From contig NC_066853.1 in the NCBI RefSeq assembly GCF_001640805.2, positions 22,281,742-22,345,741 of the forward strand: a DNA stretch of 64,000 bases. The letters are read 5' to 3'. The position numbers were made by a program, and so were the translations under genes. Positions 12,785 to 24,823 of this stretch are shown here, one piece after another (position 1 is the stretch's first letter; each line of letters begins with the position of its first letter). A model generated the notes under the pieces. It was given only the letters and a program-made list of their open reading frames with translations. It ran no database searches and had not been told where the DNA came from. This DNA is from Lates calcarifer. Its lineage: Eukaryota > Chordata > Actinopteri > Centropomidae.

Positions 12785-13250
12785 TGGTGGAAATACGAGT
12801 ACATTTACTGAAGCACTGTACAATTTTGAGGTATTTGTCACTGTCACTTTATGGGGCTGAGAGGTTCAGGGGGTAGGTGGTCTAATAATCAATAGATTTG
12901 GTTTGATTCTCAGAGAGTGTGTCAAAGCAAGGAAGACACTAAACCCTGAGCTGCTACTGATGCTGTGTGTGAATGTGTTTGAGAGAGAGAGAGAGAGAGT
13001 GTGTGTGTGTATGAGAGTGGGTGAATCAGACATACATCGTAAAACACTTGTGTGCTGTACAAATGCAGTCCATTCACCATTTATTTGTACCTTAATTGAG
13101 CATTAATATTATATTTGTCTTACAGTATATTTCTACTCCACAACATTTATTTGATAACTTTAGCTAATTTGCAGTTTCTAATAATAATGAATATAATCAA
13201 CCAATAAATTATAATTTAATCTATTATAGGTTCAGATGAGACTTATTGGT
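12785..13250 (+). repeat. Teleost dispersed repeat interrupted by a SINE
   Basis: The left part (12785-12850) contains GAGTACATTTACTGAAG and GAGGTATTTGTCACT. The right part (13108-13250) contains TTCTACTCCACAACATTTA and GATAACTTTAGC. From memory these two blocks are adjacent in a very common teleost repeat. A SINE lies between them at about 12850-13090. Related copies occur at 36160-36300, 37430-37620, 38640-38720 and 48180-48610. Confidence 0.5.
12850..13090 (+). mobile_element. tRNA-derived SINE (degenerate)
   Basis: The head contains a pol III A-box-like GGTTCAGGGGGTAGGTGGT and a B-box-like GGTTTGATTCTCA (consensus GGTTCGANTCC). Next comes a body with GACACTAAACCCTGAGCTGC and a GA/TG simple run. 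The tail contains AAATGCAGTCCATTCACCAT, typical of a common percomorph SINE as I remember it. It sits in a dcun1d5 intron. Confidence 0.6.
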
Positions 13251-15718
13251 CTCAGGAAGGAAATTCAGTTCATAGTTAGTTCATCAAGTTATCCAAATAA
13301 GCTCCATCTTAATGCATCAATAACTGTAATCCAGTAATAAAATAGACATTATACTGAAATGGAACATTAAACATATTGAGTATTTTTTTATTTTTGGTTC
13401 TTATATGATTTGATACGATTTATTTTGAACTGTTAGTCGTAAGAGAGTATGTCTACATGTGGTATTAATACTTTTAAACCATGTGAGTGCTTCTTCCACC
13501 ACTTAAAGACATGCAAACGAGGTGTTAGTTCTCACTTTGTGTCTCTTTGAATCTGGGGGTCCTCTGTGGGACGGGTGGTCCTTTATCTGCCTGTGCCAAG
13601 TGGACCATTTTCCCATGATCCGTCCATAAACAATTTTAATTAAGCTAAACCCAACTACTATGTTTATGACGTTAACTGCAGGTTTTAAATGTCTGTTAGT
13701 ATGATCTGTTGAAAGACCAAGTGGATACAGTGAAATCAAAAAGGTTGAAATTATTACGGCCACTAATCTTCTCATCTATATACTGAATACAAAACTCATA
13801 GAACAGCAATGTAGTTAATGATAACAGTTAACCCTCTGAAGGGTCTGATAATCGTTTCAACTATTAGGTAGATAAACGGAGACTGTACCGTTGATGCTAG
13901 CTGAACACGGCTAACGAGGCGATGATGACTAATGTTACAATTCATGGCTAGATTTCGCATGTAGTGGTCGATTACTCATTAGGGGAACTTTCATTAGAAG
14001 ATAAAACAAGGATTAGTTAGTCTAACACAAGTCTTCGCTGCGGGGACTCTTCTTTTGTTTGTTAGCTCCGCGGGTGTCAGGGCTACACTGCTAACGTTAG
14101 CTAAGCTGTCAACACAAGCTCATCACATCCACCTGAACCAAAACCACACTCAGTATAAGATAGGGGAGCGGTTTGCTATAATAACTGACACTAAAATGAT
14201 CCTTTAAATTCTTCCAAACACTTACTTTATCACAGTTTTCTCACTCTCCGTCTGACAAATCAGCTCCACCTGCTTCTCCTGTACCGGGATTTCGGTAGTT
14301 GCCGGCGTTTCCGGGGGAGTGGACTATACCAACGCTTTATGGGGGGTACCACGAAACAAACAGGCGGAAATATTTGCAGGCACACCTTTTTACACAGGTA
14401 AATATAGAAAACAGCATTTTTCATTTAAAATAAATTATAAATTTATTAAGTGTTTTAACCAACAGGGAATCACCTAAAGAAAACGGATAAAAATACCCCC
14501 CCCATCGGACCAACAAAAGTGAAACGTTTTTTTAAAGGAACAATTCAGTGTTTTGGGCTCTCACATGTTGTTAGTGGATTCAAACCACAGACCGTGTGTG
14601 GCTAAACACATCAAACCTATCATGGTGACACCAGGTTTACTTCCTGTCTCCTGCCTGTATTTGTTAAGTCTACTTCAGGGACCTCACCACTCACTATAAA
14701 GGCTTTCTGAGCAGTAATTGTTAGATTTCTGAATGGTTAATAGATAATCATCATTATAAGGACAAGTAAACTGCAGCCTCCAAAATGATCATACAGTTGA
14801 GTCAACACCTCTAAAACAAACACAAACTGAACAATGAAACCTTCATTACGGAGTTTTTTTTTTTCCCTCGTGTTGTATAGACCCTGTATATCCAGAAATG
14901 AAGGAACGAAAGAAAAAAAAAATCTTTGCAATTGTCTTTATTTTGCCAGGAAATAAATTATTCAACTTTAAAAAATATTTGAAACAAGCAAAACAATGCA
15001 GCACACGAAATAGCTCAACTCTCTCCCCCAAATCCAACAACACAAGGTCTGAACTTGAAGTAGTGGAAAACATTCAGCTGGTTTAGGCTGTGACTGATTG
15101 TGTTGAGTTCAAGTTTTGTCATCACGCAAGGCTACAGGTAAATCTGCCTCCACTGTGCGAACCGGGCTGATTGGTGAGTACAGGGCTTCACATGAGGAAA
15201 CCAAAGCAACCATAGCCCACTCCACAGGTTAAAATCCACTTTGAACTCCTTTAACCTCAACTGAAGTTAACTTGATGTCTCTGACCAAGATTAAATAATG
15301 ATGATTAATAATGATAAAGATTGAGTTTCACCAGCTAATACTGATTATTGACTGGACTAAATCTAACACATTCAACTATTGTTTAACATGGTTTAAAATA
15401 CAGAATGTTTACTAGAAAGAACAGCAAAGTAAGACCAGTGCCTGTATCTAAAAAAGGTTACAATGGAAGGAAGTGACACGTCTGTATGCTGTAAATGCCA
15501 AGGTAGAAAAAGTAATAGGATACAGTATTTTCTGCTCAGTGTGTAAAGTGTTTCATTTTGACTGATTGCCGTTTTGCTTAAGAAGACACTGAAGCTTATT
15601 GTGCTGTTGCACAAAAGTCTATTTAGCTTTGGATATGAGCATCAATCAAGATGATAACCAGACTATAAAACATAAAAATAGTTACATATTAGATTAGTAA
15701 ACCCAGAACTCAGTCATA

Positions 15719-15765
15719 TACACTCAGTGACCATTTTATTAGGTACACCAGTACAGTCTAATGCA
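15719..15765 (+). repeat. Short dispersed fish repeat fragment
   Basis: The motif CACTCAGTGACCATTTTATT followed by AGGTACACC closely matches a motif that recurs across fish genomes as part of interspersed repeats. Only about 45 bases are recognisable, so the parent element class is not assigned. Confidence 0.45.
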
Positions 15766-16077
15766 GTCCAATGCAACTGTTGTGGCTTAAAGTTTACTTT
15801 TATGATGCCTATTATGGTTCTTGTCAGTGAGGTGTAAATTCAACTATATCATAGCATAGAGGTCATAGTGATGACCTGGACTGCATTATATTGAGAGGTG
15901 TTTGTTTCCAAGGAACTATGGGATCAAGTACATTTGAATTAGAGTCAGAGTTTGTGAAACGATGTTCAGAAATAACCTCAGTGCTTGTGGCTGTCTATCA
16001 CTCTGTGTGAAGCTGTGAAAAACCTCTGCGTGAAAAACTAAAGATCGCAAATTTGCTTAACACGTCTACAACCATGC

Positions 16078-16145
16078 TAACAGCTCAGTGAGGCTGCACT
16101 CAGGCACAGTGATGCTTTGAGGTAAATGCTAATATCAGCATGTGG
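16078..16145 (-). repeat. Fragment of the same repeat family as 58685-58950
   Basis: The sequence contains CAGCTCAGTGAGGCTGCACT, then CAGGCACAGTGATGCTTTGA and GCTAATATCAGCATG. It reads as the reverse complement of the distal part of the family seen at 58685-58950, which carries CCTCACAGAGCTGCTAGCAT. Confidence 0.45.
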
Positions 16146-18916
16146 TATCAGTTGGGGTGACCAGATAGCCAAATGGTTAGGGTGTGTAAAGGCAAATAAA
16201 GACAGAAAAACCAAAAAATAACTTAAAGAAAGAAATTGCCACTGTTGTAATACATGCATAGACATATACACACATTCACTGTACTGTAAGCTTATATGAA
16301 ATAACTCAAAGCTAAAAAACGTGTGTGTATTTCTAACTTACTGAGTAACGTTGAGAGCTTTCTGCTTTGAATTAGTACTCAGGTGTTTCTGTTTAACCTC
16401 AGACTTTGTGTAACCTCAGTAACCTCTACAGATTTACAATGTTGAATTTTTCATGCTGAGGTTTTTCATAAATTCACAAAGAATAATACACAACCACAGG
16501 TTTTGAAATGATTTCACACACAATCAAATCACAAGTTTCTGTGATTGTTACAGCTTTGTTGACACTGTGCCTTTCGAGTGTCAAAATGGACGAAACAAAA
16601 CCTAAAAGCATCTGGAAATGACATCTGTCCCAAGCAAGAGGTTTACATTGAATCACAAGAGACATAAAAAAGACAGCAGAGGGAAATGTTTTAGTGGTTA
16701 AATCATTAAACAAACAATATTTTTGTGCTATTTTATCACTTCCCTGGTGTTTGTAGTTTACCTCACCCTGCCAGGTCTAATTTAGTGATCTACATTTCCC
16801 AGAGTGCCTTATGCTTTATTTTTGCTGTTTTCAATCATATGTAGATGTATAAATAAAGCTAGTTTGTTGTCCAACCACACAGAGTAGACTCTGTGGCCAT
16901 GCACCCAGCTCTTGTGTGTTTTATTGTTGCTTTGTATTCCAGTCCATGTTCTGTAGGAATTAGTCTCTGTGCCATTTGACAGGACATCTCCTGAATGATT
17001 GTTAAACTCCTCACTCTCTGACAGAGGAGTGAAACAGAAACAACAAAAAAAAAATCACCCAAGAATACAAATAACATCCCCAGCAGCAGGTTCAGTCACC
17101 ACTGAGGTGGATTTTCCACTTCAAGCTGTACAGAAACCAGAGGAACGACATCCTCAGCGGCTACAATAAAACACACGTGGATGAAATAGAATATATGCAA
17201 ATTATTTTCAGCACTTGTTTTAATTTGATGATGAACACTAAAGAGTGTGTGGAGCTGTCTGTGTTAAAGCCGTTAAATAAATAGCTGATCACAGAAAGAA
17301 TGAAGCATTAACATTCATGTTCTAATTTACTGGGATTCCGTTCACTGTCCTCCAGTGTACTCGAGAGAGTTCTTTTTTCTGTGCATAGAGAATATAACTG
17401 CATAATGCGATTGACAGGGGAGTTTGTTTCATCTCAGGTACAACAAAGAAAAGCTTCATTGCATTCAGAAAAAAAGTTGATAATAAGACAACTCTTTGTC
17501 TGTCTCTTTTTTTCTTTTTTCCTTTTTTTTTTTGCAAATAAGTGTGTAAAATGTAAATCTGATTATTACCAACATCCTGGTCTTGTAGTCACAGAAAGTG
17601 AAAAGCTATTTCAGCATTTTGACAAACAGGCAGGTATGAATCAAATCATTAAAGTGAAAAGTGAATTAGATTCGGCTCAAGTTTCTTTTCTGTGATTTAA
17701 AGTAAAGCTGAAGCAGAGATTTGAAGTAAATAAACACTGTGTCTGCGCTATGAATGTACACTAAGAAAACATCTCTCAAAACGAAAACAGAAGCATTTTG
17801 ACTGACAAAGAGAGTAACATTCTTCATAAATATAGAATAAATATAAAAAAATTGACCTCACACATTCACTGTCTTTCTTCCTCCTCACTGCTCAAAGAAT
17901 TTGAAGTTTTAGTTAAACAGGAAATCAAAGAACAACAACATACACTCATAAAATAATGTCACTAAGTTAAACCATAGCATTTTCAGGACTAAGGGTGACA
18001 GAGCCTATGATTTTAAGTGAATGCATCCTCATTTTTGAAATGCAGTGTTTTTGACGTGCACTCTTCAAGAATGCCTGTGGAGTAAAGCGCTCCCCTCTGT
18101 GATCTCAGTGCTCACTCATCAGCTTTTTGTCCTCTCTCTAATTCACTATACTACAGTTTGACCTGGTATTTACTGACAGTGCAGAACATGTCCAGAAGTT
18201 GCAGTGGTTATTATTCTTTACGACCTAAAATATATTAAATGTCTAAGCAGCAAAAATAACGTGACATAAGTGTGAAGATTCAACACTATTCCAATGTTGG
18301 TGTGTCTATTTCAGTTACTTTAACACTTTCAAATAAGTTTTTAAGAGCAATTCTTGGAGGATACACAAAAAACATTTGTCAGCTTTGTATGACTGCCTCT
18401 GAAAACAAACAAACAAACAAACAAAAAAAACATTTTAATGCTGGAAGTTATTCTGTGCCAACTGAACCGGACTATAAAGGCTGTTAATCTTCAGTAGGAT
18501 TAAACAAATGATATGGTTTTGTGTACCTGGAAGAAAACTATCAAGACGGTGATTTGTCACATGTGAAGTGTGGATCAAGTTTTCCATGCCACGCTAAACT
18601 TTTCAGACCTGTGAAGGATTATTATTTTTTAAATTAAGAGTAAAGAGTAAAAGACAGGTTCAGACTTCTCTAATCTTGATTTTATATTTTCTTCCCCTAA
18701 TCCATCCTCCTCTCCATATTGACCTCCACTGACGTACCACATCAACTGGCTGACTGAGCTGATTCACAATATTGTTTTAAAGTAATTTGAAGATATGTAT
18801 TGAATGGACAATTAACTTGCTCTCTGGTGGACAAACCACAGTATATCGTCCAGAAACGTATAAATGTTTAAAAATTCAATGAGGTTACTATTTTAGACAA
18901 GAGCTAACAAAACCCT

Positions 18917-19125
18917 GGGCGGCTGTGGCTCAGGAGGTAGAGCGGGTCTGCAGGGTTAATCCTCTTGTCCATATGTCACAGCGACTTTGAGCAAAACACT
19001 GATGCTCAAAGTGGCTCCAGGACAGTGCCTGGCATGGCAGCTCCACCACCATCAGAGTGTGTGTATGTGTGTGTGCGAGAACGGCTGAATAAGAGGCAAA
19101 CTATAAAAAGGTAGAAAAGTACCAC
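18917..19125 (+). mobile_element. tRNA-derived SINE (V-SINE-like), B box decayed
   Basis: The head TGGCTCAGGAGGTAGAGCGG is a clear tRNA-like A-box region of a common teleost SINE. The B-box zone is decayed (GGGTTAATCCTC). The body keeps TTTGAGCAAAACACTGA, the CAGTGCCTGGCATGGCAGCT region and a GTGTGTATGTGTGTG run. It lies in the spacer downstream of cul5. Confidence 0.65.
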
Positions 19126-20204
19126 ATACCTCATTTACATATGTAAATATTATATAATATAATTCTATGTCAAATACTAGCTTTCAAAAGACAGTGTGTA
19201 ACCATGGTAGCAGCAACTGTTGTAGCAAAATAGCCTAGACTTGCAAACAGGTCACAAAATATATTTAAACTCCTGTCCCTCACTTGTGCCAGCAAAAACT
19301 ATTTAAGAAACAATAGGTTTGAGAAACACCAGAATGAACTGACCCAGTCAGAAGTCTGAAGCATCAATTCAGTCTTAACTGGAATCAGTTCTGTTGATTT
19401 TTACCTCCATTTTTTATGGTGGACTGGACTTGACGACAACAACCATACATACAAATATGGCCATTGTGAATAAAATCTATATTAGTTTCAAGAAGTCTGA
19501 ACCTATCATTTTGTGCACACATTCTGAGATTATGTGATCATGAATGACCTTTGTGGAGAATACAGATTGTAGACCTAACTAAAACCATGGCTGATATGTT
19601 ACAAAACATCCTGCATCAGATGGCTGCTTTGCTTAAACATATTCACTCTGAGAATGTATGGTTCTCTTTAATTTGGTTTATATTTAAAAGTATTTTCCTG
19701 GGACTGCACTGTGCAAAGAATGACACTCTTAGTGGATTAATGAGGTAAAATTTCAGAAATGAAGCTTCAACCTGGTGTGTCTATGTATTTGAGTTTCTAT
19801 TTTACTGCCACACTTTTATGAAATAAACAAAAAACAAGCACCTGGTCACAATTGTGTGTGTTCCTCCTTGATTCTTTCAGCTGGTATTTAATCTCACAGG
19901 TTTTTACACACTAAATAAATAGTGTGATAATTGTCCCACACAGACAGGGGTGTCCAGACAATACTTGTTTACCTGCGGAAAATTTGACCTGAAACATGGG
20001 GTAAAAAGAAAACTGTATTTAAACGGTGGCTGGTATTAATTTCCCAGAATTTTCTGACAAAGTGTGACAGATCCTCCACTGAACAAAAAAAAACAAACAA
20101 AAAAAAAACACACATCATAGAGCAGCATGCTGTTGAAAGTGCACACACATACACACATTTAAAAGACCAGATACACACCATGCACCCAAACTCCAAACAT
20201 ACAT

Positions 20205-20230
20205 ACACACACACACACACACACACGCAC
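20205..20230. repeat. (AC)n microsatellite abutting the orphan exon
   Basis: A short AC dinucleotide run ends at the position where the minus-strand exon-like segment at 20231-20326 would have its splice donor. On the minus strand the run is GTGCGTGTGTG, so the donor and repeat overlap. Confidence 0.85.
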
Positions 20231-20326
20231 AATTTGGCAAAATACTCCTCGGTAGTTTGAACTAGTCTCTCTATCTGTGTCCTCTCCTCCTCAATGGCAG
20301 CTTTCACTCGCAGCTTTTTGCATTCC
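20231..20326 (-). CDS. Isolated coding-like exon, coiled-coil (unknown gene or relic)
   Basis: On the minus strand a pyrimidine-rich tract (20340-20372) and CAG acceptor (20327-20329) precede an exactly 96-base open segment. It ends at GCCAAATT|GTGCGT and preserves frame. The encoded peptide is charged and helical (ECKKLRVKAAIEEERTQIER, then LVQTTEEYFAK), quite unlike the random frames nearby. I do not recognise the protein. It lies about 550 bases beyond the cul5 stop on the same strand. It could be an exon of a small unmodelled gene, an alternative 3' exon, or a remnant of a duplicated gene. No partner exons were found. Confidence 0.35.
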
Positions 20327-20515
20327 CTGTTCAAAAATGAGACCAATGTAGAAGGGGTGGGGTGGGGGGCAAAATGGCTGCTGCTAAGATAGCAGCTGTG
20401 GCATCAAGTGAAAGCAAAGGATTGATATCAGCTTGTTACATTTGTCCTCCTTTCTCTCCTCATTTCTCCTCATTTTCTTCTGCAGTCTGTTGCTGATGAA
20501 AGTAAGGCAGGAAGA

Positions 20516-20876
20516 ATTTAATTAAATTTTGTCACTATTTTTTTTTTTTTCTGAGCTGCCAGCAGATGGCGCACACTGTTGTTCCTCTCCTCTGATCTGA
20601 CACTGGAGGGCAGCATAGACCAAGACAGCCTGATGACTCAACGCTATGCCTCGAAATGACACTCCGATAACACACTGGCGTCTCACAAACACAAAGAAAT
20701 ATCCACACTGTTGGTGAAAAGGCTCTTTCTTGTCCTTCAACACATTCCTTACTTATCATCATCCTTCTCCTTTTCTTCAAACACATCCTTGCCCCTCTCT
20801 TTTTGCAGGTTTTTAAAGCGCCGGTCGCAGGCCAGGAGTAAAAAACCGAGCAGGAAAGCACATCCTCAATCACTGC
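20516..20876 (-). other. cul5: Probable cul5 3' UTR
   Basis: Downstream of the cul5 stop codon (20877-20879, minus strand) there is no canonical AATAAA within 350 bases. An ATTAAA variant occurs near 20517-20522 (plus-strand TTTAAT). The UTR end is therefore uncertain and could lie further downstream. Confidence 0.35.
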
Positions 20877-23800
20877 CTAGGCCATGTAGATGAAAGTGTT
20901 GATGTCTGACTCGTCCCTCTTTATGTACTTGTGTTCAATGAGCCACTCAATCTGCTCCTTGATCATCTTCTTCTGTGGCAGAAACATGTTCTTCAGGATC
21001 TCCACCAGCTCTGTCTGCAGCTGGGCATTGCTGATCCTCTTCCTCATCTTCATGATTTGGATGATGGCCTCCTTAATGGGAAAAAAGAGCAAATTATACA
21101 TCTTTACAAGCTCTACAAGCTTTATTGTAAAAGTAAGAAAAGCTGCTGCCTTCAGATGGCTGCAGGGATTTAATAAACTTAAAAGGACCATTCCATCAGT
21201 CCAGTAAATCTTGTGTGCTTACAAGTCACATTACAGCCATTTTACAATTAATGCAAATGGTGCTGTTGGTTTTAGTTCATTTCAGCACACTATTAACTCA
21301 CAAAGACTTGAAATGTGCTCAACATAGCTAATGCATGATAATGAAAACCTCTCCATTCAGAGGTTCAGAAGAAACTCAACAGGAAATACTCAAAATGGAC
21401 ACGATTGCCATTAAAAGTTTTGAGTTTGTTGTAATGAAATGTATTCAAATGATTTTGTTGATAGTTTTAGCTTCACTACAGCGTGTAAACGTGCCGCATC
21501 TCTATGTCAAACTGCTATTAAACTGAAAACCAGGTTAATAGAAACTATTTATGTAGATTTTAAGTATTATTACATTACTGATGTGCATTTGCCTGAGGTG
21601 TTTAGTTTGCTAATGCTGACAAAATCACCAACTTGGCAAAATACCACACAGACGAGAATTTCAACGTAAATAACACAAACTGTGGGAGCACTGTGGTCAC
21701 CACAGAAATAGGGCCCTTGGTCTCAAAAGAACACAAACTAGAACATAATCGTTAACAGTGGAGATCCAACCTTCAAAGACATGAGTGTTTTTGATTATTG
21801 TACCTGAGTTCTGAGTATTCTGAGCTGAACAATTCCTTCATTCTCCTCCTCTCTCATTCGCTCAGTGGTCAACTGCAGCCGACCGATGAGATTGATCTTT
21901 CCCCGCTTCTGGACTTTGGAGTTTTTGCTGAGAAAATAACACACACCAAGACAAACAATATCCTTAGTATTTTAGGTTTAACAGCCATTTCTGATGAGGT
22001 GTCAGTTAACAGCAGTGTTGTGGTGTGGAGCAGACCAGAAAGTGGTTGATTATTTATTTGAAAGTAAGAAAATAAATAATTAGTACATATCAACAATTTA
22101 AAACTTAATAGCTTTAAATATCAGGGGATTTAATAAATAATGATACCATTTGCATATACACATGCAAAAAATATCTCTTATACATATGTAAAAAAACCAT
22201 GTATTTCAAAAAAGCCACTCTCTTTAAGATCACAAGTTTATAGGAACAAAAAGTAATTTGCTATGAAAAAAACAGGAAGTGCATAACTTTTTTCTAATTT
22301 CTAGAAACACAATTACATACATGAGGGAGAACTCCTGATTGACGTAGAAGAGTGTGCTGTCTGTGAAGTCTTTGGGCGAGTTAACTGGAGGGTCGTAAGA
22401 CAGCACCTGTCTCTTCAGCTTGGGAAAGGCCACCAGAGACTGCAGAGGAGAACAGAGGAAATACATTTTAAACTATAAAACATCATCAGTACTTAATACT
22501 TACATAAATATTACCAATGTGTGTGTTCTGTTCCTACAAAGGCTAAGCTTGCACTGTGATAAGAAACCATCAATCACATTGTCTCAGCGTTGTCTAATTA
22601 GCACTGTTTTCAAAGATGTGTTACTGAGAGAAAGAATTGTGAACAAACTAATGATATTTCATGAGGTGAACTTTTCTCATACCACTGCTGTTCTTTTTTG
22701 TAGTAGCAGTAGTGGAAAAATTAATGTATTTAAACTCTAAACTAAAAAGCCTGTGTACTTGTAAAGTAACTGGTGGATTCAAGTAAAGCACTTAAAATGT
22801 TTCCTCAGTCTGACCCAGAGTGTGCGGCGTAGCTCTGCGTCAGGTAGTTCTGTGGCCAGTTTGAGGTTCTCAAAGCTGATTCTCTCTCTGGGTCTCTGGT
22901 TCCAGGCGAACAGCACGGCCAGCTGGAACGTCGTCACCTCCAGGTCGTACTGACCCACCTCGTTTTTAAAGGTGATCTGAGAACAGGGGAGGAGAAAGCA
23001 GAGGTGAGGAGAGGGTGTCCCTTCACTGGCAGGATGGCAACATGTGTTGCTCTGTCAGTTTCGTTCCATAGCCTGACAATTGCTGAAAAGAATACACTAG
23101 AGAATAGAGAGAATTCCCTGTATCTAAAATTACTACCTCTCCGCTCTTTCTTCAATTCATTAAGGTCAGCTTCACTGTAATGTTGTCAGTATACTCCATC
23201 AGATTGCTTTACTGTATCTCATGCATGGCATGAATGAGCACCCTTGTGTGCTATTCCACTGATCAACAGTTGGTGGCATTGTTCCCAACAACGCAAGGAA
23301 GAGGAAGGTTGCTAACAAGCAAACATGGCTCTATTTGACTTTTAAATGGTAAACCTTTGGCACTTAGTTATTTCCCATCAGATTTTTCATTATTCGGAAA
23401 CTATTTCTGATAAAAATGTATGCCCTGAATTTATTCCTGCAATAGTCATTTGAAATATTTGAGTTCAGTAATTCTCTATATACCATACTTGCATGGGATT
23501 CAACTACCACCACATGCACATTCAAATGATGCTTACATACTTCAGCGTTACCAATTACTTTACTGTAAGTTTAAGGGTCATTTTCTACAGCCACAGAGCT
23601 GCATTAAGTTAATGCTACTGCACACCAGACATTTTGTACTACTGCTGTATCACATGAAATGCACTCAACTGACAAGCCTCAGGTTTTCTCTCGTTGTGGA
23701 GCAGTTACAGGAGATAGTCCACAGACCATTTTTAATTTTTGCAAGGGAGGAATAAAAAAGCACAAAGAGCCACAGCGAGCTGCTAGATGAACAGCTGCAG

Positions 23801-24752
23801 GCAACAAGCTGCATCATTGTAGGCACAAACAATTCTGTTTATAGATACAGAAAAAAAGGTGAGGGGAAGACACAAAAGGAGGTTATAAGGAGAGATGAGA
23901 AGAAAAAGCAAAAGAGCAGAAAACTAAAGAGAAATGAGAAGAGGAAGACACTCGATAATGAGGGCAGAAAGAGTGGATTAAAGAGAAGTAAGGAAGAATA
24001 CAAGGATGATTAATCTGAAGGAGAAGAGAATGAGAGACTGCAAGAACAAGAGGAACATTTATCCCAATAATTTCCAAAACCAGTTTCCATTTTCAAGGAG
24101 TGTAGAAAACTGTATTTCTGACTGTTGGCTCTGTATGGCAGCAGGAACCCTGCACAATCTACTGTCTACTTATTCACTCACAATGCCGTTAGACATTAGG
24201 TGATGCCAGTGGAGTTTGCGACCACTGTGATTCCTCTTGTAGAAGTCTTCCACCTCAGGGATCAAGTCCTCCAGCTCTGTGGGCAGTGAGACAAAAACCT
24301 TCTCACTGCTTCGTGACCAAGCTCCGGCATTGAGGATTTTTATGTTCACGCTGTCCGCTGTGGGGCAAAAAAGAGGAGAAGAACTCTGATAAAGTGCATG
24401 TATTTTTCCATCAAGAGAGTAATGTGTTTGTGTGGCAAAATAACCCAAATAGTAGGTTCATTTGTTTAATCTCTGCAACAGTGTGTGCGCTTCAACTGAT
24501 AAGGGCACAATATTTTGTGTAGTATTGTAAATTTAGTGTTGTCAAATAAATCCTCTGATATTTATTACGAGAAGGGAGGATAAGTGTAGTGTTTTGAGAA
24601 AAATATGTTTGCATGACTTATGGTTAGGAGGTACACAAAGGCCTGATGGCAAATTATATGATGATTTGACTGAAACTAGTGCACATTTACTGAATAAGAA
24701 TGTATAATAAATAATGAAAATTACCATTAAATAAACCATAGCAAATGGGCTG

Positions 24753-24823
<71 letters not shown>

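Larger units (their letters stand above)
11049..14340 (-). other. dcun1d5: dcun1d5 5' leader exons, open in frame without an ATG
   Basis: Well-spliced upstream exons are seen: a first exon ending at 14226 (donor AAA|GTAAGT), then 11450-11393, 11224-11182, and the 5' part of the exon starting at 11080. They read continuously in frame with the MPVKKKRK start back to an in-frame TAG near 14310, with no ATG. The middle part reads HLADISTVSETLDKLSLLDL. From memory this resembles the DCUN1D4 N-terminal segment containing STLANIHKIYHTLNKLNL. Possible explanations are a non-AUG start, an unseen alternative first exon with an ATG, or a former N-terminus now used as 5' UTR. The first exon lies in a GC-richer patch with a CCGGAAA ETS-like site, consistent with a promoter. 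Confidence 0.6.
14340..20200. other. Intergenic spacer between dcun1d5 and cul5
   Basis: No multi-exon gene could be assembled here on either strand. Open frames such as plus 17381-17695, minus 15393-15614 and minus 16474-16713 lack family signals and coherent splice partners. The spacer carries short A/T runs, repeat fragments (15719-15765 and 16078-16145), a SINE (18917-19125) and, at its right end, the exon-like segment near 20.3 kb. Confidence 0.5.

Noticed and set aside
13503..13775. Minus-strand 90-codon frame with two hydrophobic stretches, inside the dcun1d5 first intron
   Set aside because: It could be a small membrane protein, but no family is recognised, there is no promoter or poly(A) support, and many frames of this length occur by chance in the window.
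17381..17695. Plus-strand 104-codon frame in the dcun1d5-cul5 spacer
   Set aside because: It includes a poly-T-derived Phe run and shows no domain or splice partners.
22934..23155. Minus-strand frame with VFFSAIVRLWNE, possible LINE C-terminus
   Set aside because: Only one short word resembles a LINE end; not enough to call an element.
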